NCBI GenBank assembly: GCA_032173965.1
Contig: CM063288.1
Location: 25,948,001-26,012,000, forward strand
Source of the DNA: Sitta carolinensis
Lineage: Eukaryota > Chordata > Aves > Passeriformes > Sittidae
Direction: 5' to 3'
Length of the DNA stretch: 64,000 bases
Part shown: piece after piece, positions 1-12,400 of the stretch
Position numbering within the stretch: position 1 is the first letter of the stretch
Layout: every line of letters begins with the position of its first letter
The notes under the pieces: generated by a model
What the model saw: the letters and a program-made list of their open reading frames with translations, nothing else
What the model was told of the DNA's origin: nothing
Databases searched by the model: none
Made by a program: the position numbers and the translations under genes

Positions 1-293
1 ATCAGTGCCAAAGCCTAGATGCAGTATCAAATAGGAATCTTTTAGGGTAGCATGTTTCATGTCTGATTCATCCCTATGCCTAATTAGGGAAAGAGCAGGG
101 AAACTGGTCCAAATTTGTATATGAAGAAAAGGCAGGATGCCTAATTGGATATATAACAGTTTCTAGGTTTTTTTCCGCCTGTTTCGTAGAGCTGCATTTT
201 TTGGAAACACCAGGATTTTCCTCATGTGATGAACATTTCTGCTTCTCAGCATTTTAACCTACCTTTTATAGCATAGTATGACAGCAGTGATGA

Positions 294-310
294 CAGCAGC
301 AGCAGCAGCA
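294..310 (+). repeat. Short CAG/AGC trinucleotide repeat
   Basis: Five CAG units in tandem with a partial sixth. It is short, noncoding and likely an ordinary microsatellite. Confidence 0.85.
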
Positions 311-3300
311 CAGGTGTCCCTCTTGAATGCAAGACTGTGTACCTGAGCAGCACCTCAGCACCTGCCAATTACTGAAGGAAGAATATTTCTATTTTGGGGT
401 GAACACTAAGAAAGCAACTGTAACACCTTTAAATTCTGTGTATCCATACCCAGTGAACCATCTTCCAAGCAGTAGTAGCTATAGATAGTAAGTTCCTTTT
501 CCCACTGAGGTTTAATAGCTCAAGCATGTTGTTGTACTGGCATGGCCATATTCCTTCTGCTTCTCAGGCTAATGCAGCCTTTACTCTTCAGGGCCTCTCT
601 GTGCTGAAAGATATTGTCAATTTCAGTCTCATGAAATTTTCACCTATCACTTGGGCTTATATGCTGTAAGCATTGAGAGCCTGGTCCTTTCTACCAGTAG
701 CGGGAATGAGCTGCTAGTGCTAGTGTTGCCTCAGGAACAAAAGGGGGCACAAGAACAAATGGGTTTCTGTTGGGCATGAATAAATTTAGTCTGGAAGGAG
801 GAGGATTGCTTAGTGATTCTAACCATGAGCTTCTGAAACAGCCTTCCAGTGGCAGTAGAAGGACAAACTCCCCAGTTACTCTTGAAGGCAATGTATGGAA
901 TGACCTGTGCAGTAGAATAGCCGGGGACTTGATGATTCCAGAAATCCCTTGCAGTCCCCTTCTCCCCTGCCCAAGTATATCAGGGAATGAGTGCTGACAT
1001 CATCCCTCCCCTTTCCAAAGCTGCACTGGAATAGCTGCAATCTAGCGTTTTTAGAACCTACCACTCGGAAATGTTTGATCAGCTGTGGCAAGTGCTTGGG
1101 ATGTAAAATCCATGTATTTATTTTGTAGGATATGTAAATCAAAGTACATATCTAAGCAAGATTTTCCCGGCCACCCCATCTTACTTTCTTGACAATATTT
1201 TTACATTTTACCTGACAAGAGTGAAACAAGCTAGCAAGGAGCAGGCTGCTGTCACAGCCAGAGTTAAAAGTGCTTGCTTATAAGAGCGGCCTTTTTTTCC
1301 CCTGCTGGTGGCATGTTTCACTTGTAAGTATATCTGCATCAGAACAGTTGACAAATGTGTTCTAGGTAACCTCATTGACCAGCATGTTTCTGCTGCTGCT
1401 CTCTATCTCATTAATAATTTGGACAATATGGTAAATAATTGGAGTTTTCAGTATGAGACTATTTCAGATTCCATCCTTCATCCAGAATTAAACGATTGAT
1501 TTTAAGTTTCACCTGGATGCAATTTGAACTGCAATTAATAAACCCTCTGACCCATTTGCTATTAGCAGCACAGCTGTGTTCCCTTTCCTGGGAAAGATAA
1601 CTGGTAAGATATATTCTTTTATCATTTTACTTTCTTCACTTGACCTTAACATTAATATTTCAAAGTGTTAAGGGGAGAGAGCTTGCAAGTATATCCTAAT
1701 TACCGTGTATATTCTACCCTGGAGTGCTGGAACATACAGTACTCACAAAAGAGTTCATTTCTGCAGTATCATTGGTGAGCAGTTATTAATGAAGATGTGC
1801 ACACAGACCTCAATAAATGAGTGACAGTTCTGAGGGAAAAGTGACATTTTTTACTGTATTTTATTCCATAGTATTACTGTATTTAAAATAGTGTTGTGCC
1901 CAATATTGTACATAGTTCACTACTGTGCATAGATGGGAAAACTGTTTTTAGGGCTCCGTTGAACTGTGAAGTAGCAGGAGAAAGCTCTTCCTCGTAAGTG
2001 TATGAGGTTAAAATAAAGATAGAGAAGTGAAGGGTAATGGAGACACAGTTCTGTTAGGTCTACAGTTTGGAAAATGATGTCTGCTTCTGAACAATCTAGA
2101 GTCAGTGCTCTGTTTCCTGAATCTGTCTTATGTGTTTCTCACATTACTGTATCACTTATTGCTTTCCCTCTCAGTTACTGAAATGTATTTAAAGAGGTTA
2201 AAATAAACAGTATAAATGAAAAGTACTGATTTTTTTCTGACTAAATGCTGTGTTGCTGCTGCACTGTTAGGTGGTGGGATGTTTAGCAAGACATGGTCAT
2301 ATAATTACAAAAAATTCTAACAGCAATATTCTCTTTCACTCTACTTACTGAGGCACTCTTTAAGAATAGCTGAACATGGAGAAATGGTGAGTATTCAAAC
2401 ATGAATGATTAAAAACAGTTATGCTAATGCAACACATTGTTCATTTCAATTATTAGGTTTCTTCTCAGTATAAATTATCCATACTTACACTGCATATGAT
2501 ACAGAGTAATGAAATATGGGTGGCATGAAGTTTCAGTACAGCTTTGTCTTCACTGTTAACCCCTGTTGAGAAACAGAGAATGGCTACCACCCTCCTTTGC
2601 ATGCAGATTACAGGTTGTGTGCATTAGTTACGTGCCAGCTAATGAGGTCTTATTGTTAAAAGTCCCCTGTGTAATTACCACTTTTTAGACTTGCAACATG
2701 CTTGGTACCCCTCCTAGAGCTGTTTGATTTCTTCTGTTATTTACAGCATTGGCTGGGCTATTCGCTATTGCAAATAAAAAGGAAATTTTTTCCTAACAGG
2801 GGTCTGTCATTTTGTCCTGCGTGTACAGCACAGAGCACAGCAGGACCCTAGCTGAGCCTGCCAGTGCTGCAGTAATGTGAGTAAATCAGAATCAGGCTTG
2901 ACTACTGCCCTTGTCTGGGAGCAGAGCTCAGCAAGAGCTGCTTCTGCCGTGCTGTTTGTGCTGCCTGCACCCCGTGGCGTTTATACCTTTCATTGGCCAG
3001 GGTCAGTCTGGAGCTGCCCAACTGCAATCACCTGTTACTACTGGAGTGACAGACTATGCTAGTGCTTTACTTCTCTGTAATGGTCATCACTGCTGTAAAT
3101 TTGGTTTGTTTTTATGGCACCCTTGCAAAGACTTTTTGATAAGTCAGTCACCCATGTTTGAATCTCTTGAACTTGTCTCCTTCATATTCCATCTGCAACA
3201 GAAATGTTCCTCTTTCTGTTAAAATGAAAACCAGTTTTTCTCTGTGGGGAATATCCAGGAATATCTCACTTGCTTATTTGTTACAGGACTTGTTACATGG

Positions 3301-3855
3301 ATTCTCAAAATAAATGTTAGATGAGAGACTACTGTTGAAATCTAGAAATTATCTTTGTTTTCTAGTAAGAGACTGTCTTATTTTTCTTGCCCTGAAAGAT
3401 CAATATTATTTATGCTTTGTAAAAAACCAAGTTCTTTAAAACCATATTTTACATAGAAATTTTCCCAGGACAATTATATGGTGACTTTTTTCAGGTGACA
3501 TCAGAAAAGGCATTTGATTGTGTTGGAAGTTTTTTGTCTTCATGGTTGGGTTAACAGAGGAGGAAGGAATTGGAAAGTTCTGGGCAATCACCTGAAGTTG
3601 TGATGTAAAGTCTAATTAAGACCCTGGTCGAAAGTATGTGTATACCCAGAATGGCACACATTTGCTCCCCAGCCAGTCTTGAAGCTCCAGCTGTCAGCTG
3701 TTTCCTTTGTGCTTCTGAAGCTTAGATGTTTCAATTTCTTTCACTGGATACAGATGCTACAATAACTCATGCTTCTGGTATTTTGTTTTTAGTCATCTGC
3801 AATGCAATCTATCTGAAATTATTTCATAGTGTCTTCCAAAGTTGAAAGCAAGTTT

Positions 3856-3873
3856 AAAAAAAAAAAAAAAAAA
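3856..3873 (+). repeat. Poly(A) tract, 18 A
   Basis: An uninterrupted run of 18 A. No retroposon body or target-site duplication is evident beside it. Confidence 0.9.
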
Positions 3874-4902
3874 GGAAAGGCAGCTGTCATTCATTGCAGG
3901 ACACTTCATCTTGAGCAGATTATGCTCTGTGAACTGCATATGACCATCTGAAGTTTTCTAGCAGGTTTATGAGGCACAGCTTGAGCTACATCCCCATCAG
4001 GGCTTTGGAGAGTAAGCAAGTCTGCTTCAGACGGTTCTTCATGGATTATTTCTGCTGGAGGCTTGTACATGAGTTAAAAGAACTTCAGAAAATCTTCGCC
4101 TAGACCACCTTTGTAAAAAAGCAGTCATTATTTTCTACCCTCAAAATCTGGACAGCAAATTCAGGACTTAATAGTTTCAGAGGGCAGGTGTTTCCAGTGT
4201 TCATTGTTGCTAGATTTGTTTCTTGTGTGTGGTGAAAGTTTCAGGATGTTTTTTTAAAATTGCATGGTCATCCTACTCTTTTTCTTTTTGCTTGTAAAAT
4301 ATTTTTTTAAAATCATATTGTTTTTAGATCTGAATGCACTGACATAACTGATCCTTTGTTCTATTTATATGTTTATGTGATAAAACATGAGCTGCTGTTG
4401 TTTGAAATATTCTAGTGATATCTAATGATGAGGAACAGCTGGGCTGGGTGGGCTGCATGGAAAATGCCTGGAAATGTGAGATTTAAGGAAGACCATTTTA
4501 TGCAGAAAACTGGTATACCTTTCTCATTAGACCTAGATAACAGCGAAATCCTAAGGCACATTTAATGTGGTTTTTTTTCCCCCTGGCAAAACCATGGATC
4601 TATCTTTTCAAAGTCTTTGTCTGCTGCTACACACCTAGATTTTGAGTTTCCAGAAGCAGCATCTATTTAACCATTATGAGAATTCAGATTTAAGTTTTTA
4701 AAAACCTAATAATACTACTGTTATAAAGCAGTCTGCATGCTAACCATCTGTAAAACTGCTTATACTTTCTAAATTAAAAATGATAATGAAAGGCTGGAAT
4801 GTAGAGAAAATCATGTGAAACAGAACACTATTTTCTGAAAATCCATGTGGTATGCAGACTCAGATTAGAAGGCATAAACTGACAAAAAGCAATATCCAGA
4901 CC

Positions 4903-4926
4903 AAAAAAAAAAAAAAAAAAAAAAAA
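4903..4926 (+). repeat. Poly(A) tract, 24 A
   Basis: An uninterrupted run of 24 A in the 5' flank. No coding or processed-pseudogene sequence is recognisable upstream of it. Confidence 0.9.
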
Positions 4927-5423
4927 GACAAACATCTTTATTTCCTCAGCAACAAGAGTTGCACCAAAATAAAGCATATCTGTTCTTGAGTATTTGAGTA
5001 TTAGAAGTCTGCTGGGCAAAATGTTTGTTAAGAACTCCATATCTAAACTTGTCTCTGAACTCAGGTTTTCTGACTCCTGAAGTCACGGAATGAATACAAA
5101 GCAGCAGATTCATCTTCTCGTATCTCTTTGAAGTTATTTTCGTCTTTGCAACTATTCTTCATGTTAGTGGTTCACCTCAGGCATGCTGGACTGGAAGTAT
5201 GAGAGATGCTATTCACTGCACCGGAATGCACCAGTCCTTGTGTTTGGGGTCCGGACTGCCTGCTGCTGAACCCAGCACAGCAGAGTGGATTTACACCAGG
5301 TCAGCATCTGACCATGCGCCTCCCTGCATAAATAAGCCTCTTGGTTTATTGTACCAAATCCATTTTCTTTCTAATATATGTACACCTTTCTTTGGTAACA
5401 TTTGGTTCTCATCACGTCCCCAA

Positions 5424-5442
5424 CCCCCCCCCCCCCCCCCCC
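5424..5442 (+). repeat. Poly(C) tract, 19 C
   Basis: Nineteen consecutive C followed by GCCC, about 350 bases before the CpG island. The complementary strand is a long G run with obvious potential for G-quadruplex or triplex structure. The exact length may be unreliable because homopolymer G/C runs are error-prone in assembly. Confidence 0.85.
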
Positions 5443-5779
5443 GCCCTTCATTGCAGGGGTTAGCTGCAGTCAGTAAGGATGCGCGGGACCAAAGAGAACG
5501 CCGTGGCCATGCAAGGAACCGAGCTGTTAGCTGGAGGCGTTGGGCGGGAGGAGAGGGGGAAGCCAGAAGCCCTGCACACCCTTGGAGCAGGGCTGCTCCC
5601 GCAGCCCTCTGCAGCAGCTGGGGACTCCAGCGCTGAAACGGCTCAACTCGCAGAGCTGCCCGGGGCGCGAAGACCGGCCTGCCCCTGCTGCTCTTCGGTG
5701 TCTCCGGAGACTTCCGAACTTTGCTCAGGGCTGACGGATTTCAAACTAATTTCACTCTGCGTGAGAGTTCTTTAAAATA

Positions 5780-6480
5780 ACTCGTAAGCCCAGCTGGGTG
5801 CAGCTGTGCCCCCGTCAGCGCAGCGGTCTGTGCGCTCCGCCGCGGGCAGCCGCGCACCCGCTCCCAGCTGCCGCTTCAGCCCGCTCAGCCGCGGCCCACC
5901 GCAGCCGCGGGAGCCCGGCCCGGAGCGGCTCTGCGCGGTCACCCGCCGGCAGGCAGCCCCTCGCTGAGGGCGGCGGCAGGCGGGGCGGGGGCGCCGGGCG
6001 CCGCCGGGCCCGCGGGCAGCACGTCGGACAGCGGCCGCGGCCCGGCCCGAGCGCGCCTGCGCGGAGCCGCGCGGCCGGGGGCGTGCGCGGAAGGTGCGCG
6101 CGCGCCGGCGCCGCCCGCCCCCGCGCTGAGGTGTCGAGGCGGTGCCGCTGTGTCCCTCACGGCGGCGGCAGGAGCCGCACGGGCGGTGCCGCTGCGGGGA
6201 CCCGCCCGCACCCCCGGGCACAGCCCGCCGGCCGTGAGGGCTGTGCCGCGGTGCGCCCCCCACCCCAAGCCTCGGGGCGCTATGAGCCATGAAGCCGCCC
6301 GGCAGCAACTGCCTGCGGCAGCCTGGCTGCGGCGGCCGCCGCCGCCCCGCGCTCCTGCCGCTCCTCGGGCGCCTCGTCTCGCTGCTGCTGCTCCTCCATG
6401 GCTCCTCCTGCCCCCGGGCCCGCGCGGCTGCAGCAGCCGCCGGTGGGTATGGCGGGGGTGCGGGTGCGTGTGCCTGAGGT
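5780..6480 (+). promoter_or_regulatory. ADAM23: CpG-island promoter of ADAM23
   Basis: The sequence changes abruptly from AT-rich to very GC- and CpG-rich at about 5780 and reverts after exon 1 near 6480. No TATA box is placed sensibly before the start codon, consistent with a dispersed CpG-island promoter. A GC box (GGGGCGGGGG, 5982-5991) fits Sp1-family binding, and GCGCCTGCGC at 6053-6062 resembles an NRF1 site with one mismatch. I looked for a REST/RE1 site, which would suit a neuronal gene, and did not see one. The transcription start cannot be fixed from sequence. Silencing of the human ADAM23 promoter by CpG methylation in tumours is established knowledge; whether it applies here is inference. 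Confidence 0.8.
6289..6442 (+). CDS. ADAM23: ADAM23 exon 1: start codon and signal peptide
   Basis: Codes residues 1-51 plus one base of codon 52. The start was chosen because MKPPGS matches the known ADAM23 N-terminus. An arginine cluster (17-19) precedes the leucine-rich core VSLLLLLHG, then an alanine run (46-51), where cleavage is likely. The donor CCG|GTGGGT leaves phase 1, which matches exon 2. A second GT four bases on gives the wrong phase. Confidence 0.9.
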
Positions 6481-9400
6481 GTCTGCGGAACCTCGGTGGC
6501 CGTCCCCGCGAGAAACCCCGGCAACATCCATTTCCCCCCAGCCATTCCTTCCTCCCTTCCCGCTCCCAGCTTTGTGTCCGTGTCTGTGTCGGCGTGTGTA
6601 AACCCGCGGCTCAGTTAGCTTTGCCTTGGCTTGCTTGCTTCCACGAAAGAGAGGGACGCGCGGTGCCGGTGCTGCAGTGTGTTGGGCAGGGATGCCGTGC
6701 GTGGAAAGACGCCGGTGAGGGATGCGACACAAAAAGCTTCGGTGGGCTTTGTATGTGTCACGGTGCATGTGGACGGTGATCCGCTAATTTACCTGCTTGG
6801 GGTCGGGTTTTCCTGTGTGCTTTGTTGTTTATTTGCTCTTGGGTGCATATAGGTGACGTGTGGAATGCTCTGAATGCAGTCTGTCTGTGCATCATGTTAT
6901 TATTGTTGGTACATTGCCGTTACATTGTAATCCTGTTACGTTGTTCCATCGCGTTGATTGACTTGCTTGAAATTTTAATGAGGGAGATACAGGATTTCTT
7001 TTCGAAAGCCGCTACCGAAGAAAAAGCTCTTGTCAAAGTTAAAAGAAGTAGAAATCAATTCCCTTTACATAATAGGAAGTTTAGCATTCAGTGCACATGG
7101 ACACTGAATTCAGTGTATGTTAGCAACACAGAGAGTATTCTTAGGTTTTTGTAGATTTATTTGGTTTCTGTGAAAGAATTTAGCTCTCCAAGAGGGGGTA
7201 GGAGGTGCCTACATAGCCATTAAGTCGAATTTTTTTCTTCCTGAAGGTTGAGAGTATTAAAATATTTATAATCTATGATTGTGTATGAAAATGTATATGC
7301 AATTAAATAATGTTCTTTCTGAAACCATTTTATGTGTAAAAAATGAGTCAAATCTAGTTCAGTGAGTAAGCTATCTTTTTGTTTGCTTGAGTGATTAGTA
7401 AAATGTTAGAAAACTGCAAGCAAATATGTAGCTTTTTCATGGAAATAAACACATGCTGCCATGGAATTTATGGCTGGCATATCTTTCTTCCCCAGGCCTG
7501 CACTGGAATGAAACAGCGAGTGGTATAGAGGAAGCACTGGCAGATGATGAGAATACATTTCAACAGAGTAACAGCAGTAACAGTAAAAATAACAGCTACA
7601 GCAATGCAATCCAAAAAGAAATCACACTGCCTTCAAGACTAATCTATTACATCAACAGAGACTCTGAGACCCCTTACCATATCCTGGATACCAGGGCAAG
7701 GCACCAGCAGAAACATGACAAGGTAGGATAAAAAGTGGCTCATCTGCAGACTTTTCAGAACAGTGATATGTGATGTAAACTCTGTTTGTTTTAATTTGTA
7801 GATGTTCAAGACTTAATGATGGTCCCTACCACAATTTTTAGGAATTAAAGGAGTACATGTAATTAAACAAGAATGTAATTTCCCTTGTGTTAACTTAAAA
7901 ATAATTATTTTGAATTTCAGAATGGTTCAGAAACTGAACTGTAGATAAAACAAATGAGAATTAGGTGAAGTTGACTTTACTCATCAGCATAGATTCTGGT
8001 GTCTTCACTTTTGGTACATCACCATCAGCAAAACATTTCTTCCAAAATAGCTCTAGACTGCAGAATTATCTGCATAGGGAGCTTTTTTTGGAATCCTAAA
8101 CTTGCAGCATGAGTTACTTAGCTTTGAGTGTGCCACACACTACCTAATAAATGCAGCATTTGTTTCCTACCACTGTAAAGTTACCATTTTTTGTCAAACA
8201 GTACCTGCACTCTTCGTTTTTAATGGCAAGATCTAATATTCCATTTTGTATGGATGCAGCTAGTAAGTTGTTTGTTGTTTTTTTTTTTTTTTCTTGAAAT
8301 TGTATGGAATTGAACAAACTTCGGTTTTGTGGAATAACTTTGCAAAGAAATAAATCTGTATAAACTATATCACTTTGTACCCTTTAAATTCATTTCATCC
8401 TATTTTTATAGATCTTTATTTTAAAAAATAATTTCTTCCCACACAGTAAAAGGTAAAGTGAAGGTAAAGATGGTTTGAATATAAAGAGATTACGATGGTG
8501 GGGAAGAGACAACAAAGCAAATCAGTGTGTATGATGTTACTGAAGGACTTAGCTATAATGGAATTCCTACCTATTGAATAGCATTTCTCTTGAAATTTAA
8601 AACGGTGAATTTAATAAATGTTAAAATGTTATGTTGATATTGATTATGTGCCATTTCAGATGTGGAATTAATAAGAAGGCACTGAATAACCTTTGAAAAA
8701 AAAAAAAGAGTTGAAATAACTGCTTAGTTTTTAATGTTTTAATAGGAAGAAAAGTTGCTTCCTAGCTTACTGAACATGGATACTGGTGTGTGCCTTTGAA
8801 TGCATCTCAATACACCAATATGTTATGGTTGGCACAGAAAAGCTTTTTGTTTGTTGGAAACTGGAGCTACTTAAGAGAACACTACATTCCTAACTAATAC
8901 TCTTTCAAGTGTACCACTCTTTTAAATACACTTAAAACATTAAGGTCTTGCTGTTCCCCTCTTGGGAAGAAAGGGATTTACAAGGACTTGCCTTTGGAAT
9001 GCTTCCTCCATGTTGCTGTATGTGGGATTTTTTTAAATCCATAGAGGACAATGTCCACCAATCTCCATGCTTATCCAGCACTGCCCACAGGAATGTTGCT
9101 CTTCCTTTCTGTGCCCTACCTTGTATCTGTCTACATGTTGGAGTAAAGCTCTGCAGAAATCAGTGTTGACAGAATTGGTATTGATTTCCTTGGGCATGCT
9201 TGCTGCTGACTCTTGTGTAAAGTGGATCTTCTCTCTACTCACTGTGTCCCTTCTAAGCACAGGGAATGCTAATGCTGCACTTATTCCCACAGAAGGTTTC
9301 CTTAATTATGGGCCTTCATGGAGAATGGCATTATGTTGACTTCATTCTTCTGGCATGAAATTTCTATTGTTCTATATTTATTGTTTACATTTAGTTGAAG

Positions 9401-12400
9401 GAAAGAGTCGATTATGTTCATTGGGTGGATTTTTGTACGTCTTGCTTCCGGATAATTGTACCTGACACCTTCACCCCAACTTGTATCTTGTGCCTTTCCT
9501 TGAATGAAGTAATTTCTTTGCCCTTTCACCTACTTTACAACAGCTAAAATATTGGTTATTGTATTATTTTCTTCTGTTTAACATTTGCTGTAACCTTCTC
9601 TATGGAGCAATAATTGGGGCCCCAGGGGAATTCTGGAAGGTGTAAAAGGAAAACAACCCAAACAACCCATAAACAAAACAATGCAATTGATTGTGAAAGA
9701 GACACAGGGGTTGGTTTTGACTTAGGGGGAGGATTCTTTTCAATACTGGCTTTTATCCTTCCCCAGAATTAAAAGAAATGCTATATTGTAATAAATCCTA
9801 CTTGTGAGATTTTGGATGTCTCTTACATTGGTAATAAGGAGAGGTAGACAAAATAACTTTATAGTTAGGTAAAGAAAGACATATGAATTTTGGATTTTTT
9901 TTAATACCATGTGAAAAAAGTAAAGACAGCCTTCTGTATGTATAGAGTAGAAAATGTTGCGAAAAAAGTGGTTTTGTTGTTCTTCTTCTGTTCTTGGGAC
10001 TATACATTTTAACCTGTATTTTCTTGTCAACACTAATATGCCATTTATAGGCATACGATGTGAAAACAGTCCCTAAGTATTGATAATATTTAGTAGACTC
10101 CTTTCTGTGGAACTTCTCTGTAGTGGTCAGAATAATGTTAGATGGCCAGTTTGTGGGATTAGGCCCGAGTGCCTCAGAAATGCTGAGTCACGATAAGGAG
10201 AGGGTGAGACTAGAGGAAATGGTGTGCATGTGGGAAGGAACAGGTAAAGTTGGAGAAATATAATTATGTAAAATTATTTAAAATATTGTTTTAAAAGTCA
10301 TATCCCAAAAATAAGGGTCTGTGATGTTCCTCATGAAGTTTTGGTAGAAATTAAACACTGGAGAGAAAACAGTGTACCAGATACCACAAATAATAAGTTA
10401 CTTTCTTAGCACTGATTTTCTCTATCCCCTTTTGGTGAAATGTCATCGAGGTGGATGTGATAAAGACCCTCTCTCATTCCTTCTTCTTGGAAAAAGCTTT
10501 TTATCACTGTTAAAAGAAAGAAATATTCACCATAGTTTTGACCAAGTGACCTATCTCCAAACGGGACAGAGTTCTAGTCTTTATTTTAGCTTTTTGCTCT
10601 TAAAAAAGCAGATTTTAAATACTTGATGCTTGAAATGTCTAAATTCTGTGTACTGTTTCCACACAGTCGAATTAAGGTGAGCTGGTTTTGAGTTCTTCTG
10701 AAGTTATTTTTAGTGCAAAATGCTCAAAAATGAGCATCTATTTATAAAAACACTCTGAAGAAGCTCGCAGGAATCCTTAAACTTGATGAAGAGGTCTGAG
10801 TCACCTGTGTTCTGTCTTTCTAAATTTCTGCAGGTGGAGGTGGTGTTCTGAAGGAACTGATAATCTCTTTATTCAACTTGATGACTGCTTTGGTTCATTT
10901 TCACAGGCTACATACACAAGATTTTTAGGAGCTAGCAGGAAGACTGCATGGGGCACGACTTGTCACAAAAGGCTAGGAGCAAGTCCTTAGAGTGGCCAGC
11001 AGAAGGAAAGATCCTGCAATGCAAGGTGTTTGAACATAATAGGATTGCTGGAGGAACGTGGCCAAGGGCAACCTTAGCAAATTTTGAGTGGAAAATAGCT
11101 CGAACTGGATGTGTATGAAGGCAGACTGTATCTGCTGGACAGTTTCGGAATCATGAGTTTGCTGGAGCTGTAAAGAAGCCATCTCTTCATGCATAATTAT
11201 AAGCTGTTAATGTAATTTTGGGAAGGAGAGAGGTGTTAGTAAAACTGTTTTGCAGATCCTAAAGAGGAAAAATAAGGAAGAGTTTTGACTACTTTTAATC
11301 CCCATGTAATGAAAACTGGTCAAAATAATGAAGTCCATGCGACTTATATTTTTTAGTTTGTGAAGAATCTTTGTAGTATTTCAGCTGGCTTTTCCTTTTT
11401 TTTTTTTTCTTTTTTCCTGATCTGTGGTACAGCTTCAGTTTGCACTACTTGTAAATGGAAGATTGTGTGTACTTTGTAATCTCTTTTTCTATTCTATATT
11501 GAATTTATATTAATTCAAAAGGCTTATCTTGTCTCTGTGTCTTCAGTAATTACTTACAGGAGGACTGAAACTGGTCTTCCTGTCTTTGGTTTTTGGGACT
11601 AGGAGATTTTCCTTATGCCAACTTCATCTAGATCCAGATCTTTTGTTTCTTAGTTGAAATGTGGGTCATGTTATTTCTACAACTTTTTAAATTCTTTAAA
11701 AAGAAATATTTCTGTGTCCTCTCATGAACTTCACACAACCACCTGTAAAAGGTTTCATTTCCTAAATATTAGGTAGCACAATGCTTGTACTTGTTATGCC
11801 TTGTTCTGAAATAGAAAATAAGCTAAGTTTATAGGTTTTCTAGCATTTGTGGGAAGCTGCATACTGCAGGAAAGTGGTCCAAGATATCACTTGTGGCACT
11901 ACTTTGTAGAGTCTTAAAACAAATTTTCAAGGGATATGGCTTTGGAGGCCAGTGTTACTACAGAAGGGTATCTGAGTGTTGCCATGTTGGGAGAGAATGG
12001 TGAGTTCTGGCCCCTGGGGTTTAGATGCACAACAGTAGGATTGCTTCCAGAGGCAGACCTGCATCTTTTTTCACATGCCCACAACCTTTCTTCCTAAGAA
12101 CAGTCTTCAAGGCTTGGGGTTCAAGTGCATCACAATAACTCCTCTATTGTTAAAGTCCAGAGACAGATCATTAACAGGAGGTTTTCTGATATGCTGTGTG
12201 TTTTAAACATCAGTTTTCACATGAGGCTGGGAAATTTATGTATTCTGTTTCGATATGAAATGCTTTATTTCCAGGGAGCAGTGGAAGTTTTGGAGGATGT
12301 GCCATGCAGTAGAATGTAACCAAATGCTAGAAGAGGGAGTGGTTTCTGTATGGGGTCTGAGGATAGGCCAACAAGCTAAAAGCAGGATTATGAACTAATA

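Larger units (their letters stand above)
1..5640. other. Upstream intergenic DNA, no gene recognised
   Basis: This stretch is AT-rich with frequent stops in all frames. The short open frames in it resemble no protein family I recognise and lack paired splice signals that would build a gene. It holds a short CAG repeat, two long A tracts and a 19-base C tract near the promoter, listed separately. Around 2590-2690 there are several TAAT/ATTA cores of the homeodomain type, but nothing that proves an enhancer. It is presumably the distal 5' flank of ADAM23. Confidence 0.6.
6282..7511 (+). other. Overlapping upstream ORF in the ADAM23 mRNA
   Basis: An ATG at 6282 lies seven bases before the ADAM23 start, in another frame. 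Both ATGs have G at -3 and A at +4, so neither is clearly favoured by Kozak context. In the spliced mRNA this frame runs through exon 1 (161 bases to 6442), crosses into exon 2 at 7496 and stops at TGA 7509-7511, giving 58 codons. The peptide is rich in Ala, Pro and Arg and resembles nothing known. It probably acts, if at all, by lowering initiation at the main ATG. The coordinates span intron 1. Confidence 0.5.

Noticed and set aside
4903..4926. Poly(A) tracts as tails of processed pseudogenes or SINEs
   Set aside because: No coding remnant, tRNA-like or SINE-like body, or flanking duplication could be seen beside any of the long A or T tracts.
5199..5636. Forward open frame of 145 codons upstream of the promoter
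   Set aside because: It runs through the C tract, giving a proline run. No homology or splice structure supports it.
5798..6292. Forward open frame of 164 codons in the 5' UTR
   Set aside because: Same GC-driven effect. The peptide is low complexity and matches no family.
6445..6448. Alternative exon 1 donor at 6447
   Set aside because: It would leave phase 2, which does not match the phase required by exon 2.
5772..6545. Reverse-strand open frame of 257 codons across the promoter and exon 1
   Set aside because: It lies wholly in the CpG island, where stops are rare in any frame. Composition is Ala/Arg/Gly/Pro-rich without domain likeness, and it is antisense to a well-supported exon.
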